64,000 nt of DNA. Source: Girardinichthys multiradiatus (Eukaryota > Chordata > Actinopteri > Cyprinodontiformes > Goodeidae). Shown one piece after another: positions 55,871 to 64,000 of the stretch (positions within the stretch are counted from its first letter, which is position 1; the number at the start of each line of letters is the position of its first letter). The position numbers were made by a program, and so were the translations under genes. The notes below the pieces were generated by a model, which worked only from the letters and a program-made list of their open reading frames with translations, had not been told where the DNA came from and did not search any database. The stretch covers positions 7,341,663 to 7,405,662 of the forward strand of contig NC_061811.1 of assembly GCF_021462225.1 (NCBI RefSeq), read 5' to 3'.

Positions 55871-57619
55871 GAAGGTTCCCACTATACTTAATTTGTGGAA
55901 AATGTCCACAGTCCCAAAGCCCAAAGAAGAAAACGCCTTGTAACTCTTTCCTAAGTTATAGATATCAATTACTTTGTTTATCATCTGTTATTAAATGCTT
56001 GATGTGGTCATGATGTTTTCCTTTTTGTAATTGTTTAGTCTACTTCATTCAAACACAACTTGAAAAGTAGAAATAGCCTCAAAGTTCATGTGAGCAAAGA
56101 TGAAAACTCTGTGGATAGAAAAGTGAGGAGCTCCTAAGGGAAGTGCTGCATGGCACTGTTAGGGGAATTGAAATAGTGCCTCCAGGTAGCCCTATTTGAA
56201 TATGAATGTATGTCTTGATCCACATCAAGGGCATTGACAGGGGCACCTCTATCTACATGTACCTACAGTGGATGTAGTCATGTCTGTGTATCTGCTAGTG
56301 TGCACAGCGGATTGCTCTGTGCAGACATCATCCACCGCATTATTCCAAGGTACTTTGTACGGCACATTAATCACAGGGACCCTTGAGCACATCCAAGGAT
56401 CCAAATATCCTGACCTTGAGGTTACAAGAAAGACATTAGTCCTGATCCATTCAAAGTACTGGAGACAGGGAGGGGAGCAGAGGGAGGAGACGGAAAAGCT
56501 TTCAAGGTAATGAAATTCTGCCATAATTTAAAGGAAAAGACTTGTGGGGACAAGCCTCGGCCAGAGTAAGACGGAAAAAAAATTAAATTGGATTTTTTTT
56601 TCTCCTTTATTTTAAATTAAGCATAAGTGCATGTGGGGGGTAGTTTTTCTTTCTCGTTTTTTTTCTAACAAAAGCATGATAACAGCATTAACTTTGAGAA
56701 TGAATCGAATCATTTCCAAACCAATTAACCTTTGACAGAGTGGATGACTGGACAAGAATGAGAATGGCTTATAGTGGAAGGGAGAGATGAAGGTGGGTGG
56801 AAGAGAGCAGGCAGTGGTGGCAGACAGCATTTCACGAAGGCTCCCCTAAAAAGCCTTTTTCAGACCAACACACACACGGCCGAACTGTCGGTTTGTTGGT
56901 TGAACACAAAGCGCACCTGCTATACATCTGGTAAAGACAAACTGATAACTAGACACAAGAAACAGAGAATAGAAGCATCTAGCCTCTTGTGACTTTTCAG
57001 CCCAGCCTGACTGATAGTAGAAAGGGTCTGCAGTTAACCCCACTTATTATTTATGCTCTCACTCCTTTTCTCCCTATCTATTTCTATCCCTCACCCACTG
57101 GCTCACACACTGCTGCAGCTGGTCCATTAAGTTAATTAAAGGCTCCATTTTGAGCTGGAGCCCACTAGCAAATACGAGTGCCAATCAATAGATCTCTGGC
57201 TTATTCTCTGAGATGGAGGGGTGAAAGCGCGGGTGTCACATTCGGGGACATAATTTGTAGCTTTGGCAGACACACCGTGTACTTCTTTGTCTCGTCTTCT
57301 GTCTCTGTCTAATTTTGTAGTCACCCTCCATGTTCTAGCATCTCCTTCACCCTTTCCACTGTGATGTCATCTATCAATTCACTCTTCCCTCTTTACCCCC
57401 AACTGTCCTGGGCTTTCCCCATCTGTCAGAAAGCAATCACAGCCCCATGTTTTCCTAGAAGAGCATGGATGCATTTATTTCAGGAGCCATCTGCATGGGG
57501 GAGCCAGATCTGACGGGCTGCAGCTGGGGTTGAAGATGAATGAGGCTGAGGCAGAGCTGAGATACAGGGTGTCAGAAGGTTGTGAGAAGAATGAACCAAG
57601 GAAGAGAAGAAATCAGTGC
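55871..57619. other. Unassigned stretch, candidate conserved non-coding
   Basis: No gene recognised. The segment 57110-57260 ('ttaattaaaggctccatttt', 'caatcaatagatctctggct') has the homeodomain-site-rich look of vertebrate conserved non-coding elements. This is impression only. Confidence 0.35.
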
Positions 57620-57930
57620 CCAAGGATAACTGACAGGTGTTCTAAAGATCACAATATACAGCGCGTTAGTCAGTGAAGAAGCTGAGAAGCCCATGGAATC
57701 TCTAGAGGAACTGCAAAGATCCAGGGTAATACTTCACATCACCCTGAATGCAGCATCACTGTACTGACACATGATGGTAGCAGAATCATGGTGAAGGGAT
57801 TCCTTTTTTCACCAGGTACTAGGAAGCTGGTCAGAGAAGGTTCCAACTGAGCTACAATACTATAAATACAGCCAGAGCCATAATTGAATGATTTTGATCA
57901 AAGGTGTCAAACTGCAGTCCTCGATGGTCG
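57620..57930 (+). pseudogene. Short Tc1-like relic
   Basis: Phrases such as 'gaggaactgcaaagatccag' (57708-57727), 'catcaccctgaatgcagcat', 'ggaagctggtcagagaaggt' and 'tacagccagagccataattg' correspond, in order, to N-terminal, central and catalytic segments of a fish Tc1 transposase with large gaps between. No frame survives. Confidence 0.6.
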
Positions 57931-59319
57931 ATTTTCTGCAACTTGTGTCTCAGTTACAGCGGAGTCTCAACTCAAGTCGCCATCTCTGGTGAAAACCTGT
58001 TATGATTTGCATGTATTTTGTGATGCCTGATAAAAATAAGTGAAAAGTTAAATGTTTTTCTTTGGGTAACTTACTAGATGTGTTCTTTCTTGTCAAAGAC
58101 AATGAAAACTGTGCTTATTCAACAAAACACTGTAACTAATTCATGCTAAATGCCTTTGATTCTAAAGATCGTACCATGGTCACTTTCGATCAGACTAAAG
58201 GCAGCACTAAAGAAGTAAACAGTTTAATATTGATTTCCTCTAAAATCATCCTTCCAAATAGAAGCTTCTCCTATGATGCTCCATTTTCCACAAAATCATT
58301 TTTTTGCTATTATCTAATGCTAGAGAAGGAGAGGAAGGCCCACAGGCTGAACAACTATCATCAGCCTCATGTGGCGTTCGTGTGCTATGAATAATGGCCC
58401 AGGGTGGCAGGCGATGTAGCAGTTCAAGCTCCACAGACAAGCACTCTCCGTTGGATACCTGGACTCCAACAGTCCCTTCATTCCTGCAGTCACAATGGCA
58501 GCCTGGAAGTGGCGCCGCTCATTGGGCTTCCTCTCAGCAGTAATTCACCAATTCTCTCCCTCCAGGGAGGCAGCCTCTGCATGTCTTGATGGTTAGCCAG
58601 CGTTTTTTGTTGGAGGCTGTTTTCTCACCCCTCCCTCATCAACTCCCGTTTTCTCTTCTCATCTCTCATTTTCAGTGAGGATGCCTGCTGCTTTTTCCAC
58701 TTCTCTAATCTAAACCCCCTCTCTCCCTCTTTTGTTTTCTCTGTTTTTTTATTTCAGAGAAAGCCCAAAGGGGATTGTTCATATTCTCCCCTCTTATTGT
58801 TTTTCATCTTTTTTCCTTATGACACAGAACTATCCCTCCAGAGTATCCAGCTTTCTGCCAGAGAGCTGTAGAAAATGCATGGTTAACCCCATTTTATTCT
58901 GTCTGTTCAAAGGTTTTCCCACAAAGCTCCAGTGCTCACTGAGGAAGAGAAGGTACGCACTCAACAGAATTAAAGAGAGGGTCATTTTCCAGAGTAAATC
59001 AATGAAAAGGAACAGCAAAACAACAGAGGAGCGCACTTGCAGAGGTGAGCTGGTGAAACAGCTGTTGTGAAAGTGCAATACAGTCCTACTTTAAGCCAGA
59101 AAGAGTTTGTGTTCCTAATACTATTTAAGGATTATTTTAACACAACATAACAGTACACTCTAATCTTTTCCAAAGTCAATCCAGTATTTCCTTAATTCTG
59201 TTCCTTGTCTTCTTATGTTAAGAGTTTATTACAATGCCTGAAATTCTGATTGCTCTGGAAAAGGTTCTTACACCTAACTGATTTGTATTTTTCTACATCA
59301 GTCATTCCCTCTAACTAAC
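57931..59319. other. Unassigned stretch
   Basis: The plus frame 58732-59070 (112 codons) follows pyrimidine-rich DNA but shows no domain. Nothing else was recognised. Confidence 0.4.
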
Positions 59320-59800
59320 TTTACAGGTGCATAACAAATTAGAAAAGCCCAATGAAGAGTTAAAGAGATCCTTAAGGTGGAGTTAGAGGTTCAAGATCCA
59401 CAACACACAGCCATATCCAGGACATGGTCTACAACTGTGACATTCCTTGTGTTTAACCACTCCTGAACCAGAGACAACACCAGAAGTTTTACCTGGGCTA
59501 AGGATAAAACAGACCGAGCTGCTGCTTAGAGGCCCAATGTCATCTTTTCAAATGAGTGTGAAGTTTCTTTTGATGACTAGGGGCTATCGGCTGGGGATGG
59601 GGCACTGTGTTTTATGAAGTCTAAAGCCAGAGCAGCTGTCTATGAGGAAATCTTAGAGTACTTCATGTTTCCATTTACTGGCAAACTTTCTGGAGATGCT
59701 GAATTGATTTTCCAGCAGGACTTGGTACCTTCCTACCCACCTTCAAGGTGTCGCAGAGCTCCAGAGGTAATCTGTATATCCATTAATAGTGACCACGACT
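59320..59800 (+). pseudogene. Old relative of the 9224/22036 Tc1 family
   Basis: It starts with a terminal-repeat-like 'acaggtgcataacaaattag' near 59325. Later, 59600-59740 encodes 'EEILEYFMFPFTGKLSGDAE' and 'LIFQQDLVPSYP', which align with 'QEILEHFMLPSAEKLYGDED' and 'FIFQHDLAPAHS' of the transposase at 9502-10464, including the second catalytic Asp. The intervening helix-turn-helix region is scrambled and the catalytic Glu block is absent. It is clearly much older than the two good copies. Confidence 0.68.
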
Positions 59801-59934
59801 ATTTTTGTTTCTTACACGCTGTTTAAAATACTTAAACACTTCTCTAAATTTGCACCTCCAAAATAATCCTGTTTGTCAAGTCTGCAAAATATTATTTTAC
59901 CTTTTCTCTTTGTTGTGGCTCTGGCATGCACCAA

Positions 59935-60070
59935 CAACTTTGAGACCTTATATAAACAGGTGTGCATCATGTTGATTATGTCCAATGAATTTAATTAGGC
60001 ACTAGTGGACTCCAGTCAGGCTGCAGAATCTCTCAAGGACCCCTGGTAGAAGTCAGATTTTTCAATCATT
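59935..60070 (+). mobile_element. Transposon end fragment
   Basis: The phrases 'tttgagaccttatataaaca', 'ggtggac'-like 'agtggactccagtcaggctg' and 'agaatctctcaaggaccc' match a non-coding end found in another fish DNA transposon family. No coding part is present. Confidence 0.45.
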
Positions 60071-60080
60071 TTCAAGTATC

Positions 60081-62854
60081 GTGGTAGTGGAAATTTTCTT
60101 TTAAACTTCATATGTTAAAAAAATATTTTTTTGTGCTAAAAAAAAATACTTTTTTGATATGTTACATACACATTTTGTAAATACAGCAGTGAACTCAATA
60201 AAGATTGCTATGTACCAATACAATCGTTATATTTCATTTTAACTAAATGATAAATCAGTAATAAGATGTTTGATTTGACTCCACATCAAAATGATTCACA
60301 TATTCCAAGGAGTAAAACACATTTCAATATACCATACAAGATATGAAACACAAAAATCCAAATCAAGAGAGCTAGTGGGAGGAGAGAAATACAGACTCCT
60401 TTCATTGCTTTTTCTGCTATGACATCATCCTTCTTCCACTGGTGTCCTTTGCTTCGTTTCGTTCCCTGACTTTCACTCTTTTACTTAAATCAAGTACACA
60501 CCCCAACTGCAATTCTCAAGTACATGAGCTCTTATCCTCGGTCACCCTAACCACCTCATTTTTCCAGTTCTCCCTCCTCTGTAACTCTCACTCTCTGCGT
60601 AATTCAATCATCCCAAGGAGATGGATATCCGTCCCCCAGGAGCGCTTACGCTCTCCATTTCCTAAAGCGCTTGATCAGATTAATTGATTGTCTCTTCCCC
60701 CCACCCTCATATATGCACCTCCTCTGCTGGCCAGATCCGTCGTGGTAGTGGAGGGTGCCCGAAAACCAAGTTTGCATTGATGTTTTTGAAAAACGTTTTT
60801 CTTCATATGCTAGATGGGGTTCGTAGAAGGACAAAGGGAAATAGATAAAGCACAGTAGTCTGGGGAAGGATGATGACTGGTGACATGAAAGGGTGAATGC
60901 CTTTAGGAACCAACAGGGAGAATTTATAGAGAGGACAAAAAAACAACCAGGAGCACAGGAGATGCAGAGCTGAACAGGAGATCAGGGAAACGATAAAGCA
61001 GATAGACGATCAATGAAGTGAAATAAACAAGACTGTTGAGGAGGTGTACATGTGAAGTGAATGTCTGTGCACCATGGTGTATGGCTGCAAGCCTGGGGAG
61101 CACAGCAGAGGGTAGAGATGGGAGAGCCAAACAAAGCCCCACAGGGAACACAGGAAGACCTCAACTCATCCATTATGACTGAAAGCCAAGCGGCTGCCAT
61201 GTCTCCTGATTGCTGAGTCCCTGCAGAGTTCTTCCCCCTCTGCCTTGTTTTCCTCCATTCACCCTTTCACCCTCTATCTCTCTCTTTTTGGCGCCGGGTA
61301 TCCCAGAATTACAGCGCTATTCCAGGCCTTTGGCTTCTATGCAGTGGCAGGGGCCAAATACACACTCAGACCGTACACCTGCTGTTCCGCAAACACAAGC
61401 AGACAAGATCCGAAGTGCACAAACGCAGCCACACAAATACAAATAGGCAGGGATAGAAACTCTCTCTTATCTACCTTCCGCACATGTTCCCCATACGTGT
61501 AAAGCTTTTACCTGAGCGCCCCATTACATTTGAAGCTTTTTCCTCTGTAAAGCCAAATTACCTTTCAGAGCCAACCTTACCTTTTTCTACTTGCCCTTAA
61601 TATTTAGTTCACTTGCATTTCCTCTGTACATATAGACTCACACACAGCCTAAAAAATACACCATATTGACCAAGGAGCAAGTCTCTGGGAATATGACTGC
61701 ATGATTTACACTCTAATCTTTCCTAATTTCTAGTCCTCTCAGTATCTATAAGTTTAATATTCCCCAAAGACGTGGAGAACTTAATTTGACTGACCTTATG
61801 TAAAATCATTTGGCTGTTAGTTTCCCTGAAAAAACATTTTAAAATTTTGTGCGTGCACTCTTACAATATAAAATAATCTATGTGATTTTACTAATATGAC
61901 ATCTTAATAGTTTTTGTTGTTGTCTAGCATTGCTGACTGTTTTTTACCCCTGAATGTTTCAAAAACAGTTTAACCTATTAAGGTTATTAATGTAAACTAG
62001 CAGTGTTTAATAAAAGCAAAAAAAGAAAAATACCCTTAACAAGAAAACCTTGAGTTTATTCAGTATTTTATAGAACTGTCATACTGACATAAAACTACAA
62101 GTTGGGTCGATGATATCAAATTAAAAATGACTGAGAACAGATAACCCTCCTTGTTCTCTTTCAAATACCCATTAAGACACATTGTGACACAAGCCAAATG
62201 TGAAAAAGAAAGTAGATATTGTCCTGATGGGTTGCTGTCTCTGCCTTTCTCCTCTCTACCCCTCCATTCTTGGTTGCAGCTCTCCTTGCTCTTGTGAGCT
62301 CTTATGCCTGCAGATGATCAACTACTGGGTGTTTAGGATCAAAGCTCCTCTTCTCTTGTTGCCTGGTTGTTCATTGTACTGGAGTTAATCACCTCATCAG
62401 TTTTATTTACCTGTTGCTAATCCTCTCTGTGTGTTCTTAGAGAACTCTAAAACTCCCCTTGATTTACTTTCTCTACAATCTCATTGCAATCTGCATTCAA
62501 CCAGGAAATCAAGATCACAAATTTACCTACCTGGAACTTACCTTAATGATCAAGACATCTTACCTGCAACTGTCATCCTGCTCAACTTCCTGTCTGGAGG
62601 AGCTGCTCTTAGTGCAACTAGGAGATTAAACATCATACTTACCTCTCATAAAACCTGTCCACCCTCAACCTTCTGAGCTATTTAACTTCACCAGTTCTCA
62701 GCAACACCTAATAATCCACAATGTCAAGACTAATTTATTCTCTGTCTTCCAACACATTTATTATTTTACATTCTACTGTTACTCTTTTCTTCCTTAGTAA
62801 TTGTTCCTTTTGGTTTATAACTTCAAGTGAAAACATGAGACTTTTGAACATCTT
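60081..62854. other. Unassigned stretch
   Basis: Overlapping short frames on both strands near 60440-61500 have no domain. The 60400-61500 part is more GC-rich than average and repeat-poor. No exon, RNA or element end was identified. Confidence 0.4.
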
Positions 62855-63008
62855 TTGTGGCACTAGTGACCTTTATTTTGTAAGTTGACCAACAGAAAAT
62901 TGGGTGAAGACAGAGGAGAAGAAATGCAGAAAAGGTCAGGGACTGAAACCCGTGACTGTGGCCTCTGTACGTGGGTTGCGTGATTTACCCCTGCAGCACC
63001 AGCGCGCC
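62855..63008 (-). mobile_element. tRNA-derived SINE copy, minus strand
   Basis: Third copy of the SINE family at 28855 and 43690. The minus strand reads 'ggtgctgcaggggtaaatca', a B-box-like 'gggtttcagtccc', and the tail 'aaataaaggtcactagtgcc'. No target duplication is evident. Confidence 0.7.
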
Positions 63009-64000
63009 AAACTGTTGAACTTTTCATAGAATTCAGTTAAATTTGGAAAATTGTCCAATAGCAAAATATGAAAGGATATATCAAGATTTAATAAACTGTT
63101 TACAGTTGTTAGTTAAATGCACAGTAAAAACGATCTGGACATTTATATACACCATTACTGAGCAATAGACCTGATTTCAATGTTGAGACTACACTTAGAC
63201 CTCTTTTAGACATTAGTCAATATTTTGTCTATGCATAGCTCTAAATTCTAAATTGGACAAATTTATGTTTAAAATTGACTGGTCTGAATGTTGTGTAAGA
63301 TTAGATTTAAAATTCACTAATTACACAAAAAGTCTGTGACTCATGCAAAAATACTATGACTCTTATTTAGTGGTAAAAAGGAAAAAATAAAGAATAATGG
63401 TAAATGTGAGACTTTTTATACATGTCTGTCCTGTGCATGAAAATAAGACATTTTGATCTAAAGTTTCGTAAAATCTGAGCTCTGAAGGCTGTGCACTGAC
63501 AAAGTTCAGTTGTTTTTAATACAAGAAACATGGCAGTTATTTAGCATAAATCATCATTTGTAACCTGCTCTAAAAACACTCTCATACAGCAACAGCAGGT
63601 CTCTGACAGAGTCAATCATAACACAGACACAATGCATATCTAAGAGGCAGATGAGGAACATAGTTTAATTTGTTCACATAAAAATAGTCATGAATTTTCT
63701 AAAACAAAACCATGACCCAAGCCAAGTCCTGGACTTATATCATTTATAGATTGCCATGTGTTCTGACATATAGCTCATCTGGTAAAGACAGTGTGTTGGT
63801 ATTCCACTCTATTTCTCTTATGCTTGTTAGTCTTTTCCTAAACAGGTCTACAGAACATGTTTTACTCTATGTAGAGGGGAGGGTTTAGATATAAAAAATG
63901 TGTCTTTGTTATATTAAACCCATTTTGTGTTGTGGAGGCATATTTGGATCAATTGTGAGGAATGTAATGTTCTACTACATCAGGAAGGGGTACTTTAATT
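63009..64000. other. Unassigned AT-rich DNA to window end
   Basis: No coding frame, RNA gene, repeat end or inverted repeat was recognised. Confidence 0.5.

Overview
This window looks like a stretch of teleost fish nuclear genome. It is AT-rich, has no long host reading frame, and carries microsatellites and a dense load of repeats typical of ray-finned fish: many Tc1/mariner families, hAT-like elements, a Ty3/gypsy retrotransposon, L2/CR1-type LINE 3' ends and tRNA-derived SINEs. The repeat set would fit a cyprinodontiform or another percomorph, but that placement is inference. No host protein-coding exon can be assigned with confidence. The window is best read as intergenic or intronic sequence whose recognisable coding potential is almost all transposon-derived.

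Layout. 1-8100: unassigned DNA with decayed Tc1-like fragments (488-650, 2980-3830, 4690-5330) and an LTR-like repeat (5640-6115). 8110-11924: a three-level nest, in which a probable solo LTR is interrupted by a hAT-like element (8605-11388, 8-bp target duplication), itself interrupted by a nearly intact Tc1 element (9224-10792) with 200-bp terminal inverted repeats and a 320-aa DD34E transposase reading frame. 11925-22035: mostly unassigned, with an (AC)n tract, a dispersed repeat at 17125-17312 and an old Tc1 copy at 18165-19620. 22036-23015: a doubly deleted copy of the Tc1 family seen at 9224. 23018-27410: more relics, one with a LINE tail inside it (25540-26490). 27413-28738: a Tc1/mariner element of DD36E spacing whose N-terminal coding part has been replaced by unrelated DNA. 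28855-29033: a SINE with a perfect 10-bp target duplication.

33801-37760: a decayed Ty3/gypsy element with gag zinc knuckle, protease, reverse transcriptase, RNase H remnant and integrase, broken by deletions, frameshifts and stops. 38490-41110: a Tc1 relic followed by two rearranged LINE families on the minus strand. 42830-47415: relics, a SINE, a perfect 17-bp hairpin, a hAT-like non-autonomous element with a perfect 8-bp target duplication (45589-46355), and a truncated Tc1 copy with an intact N-terminal reading frame. 47466-64000: mostly unassigned DNA with five or more decayed Tc1-like fragments and one further SINE. A few open stretches preceded by polypyrimidine-AG (for example 48156-48294) are listed as weak exon candidates.

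Nothing here works as an operon or pathway. The informative biology is the insertion history: which element lies inside which, how each copy was broken, and which families still look young. I found no convincing undescribed system.
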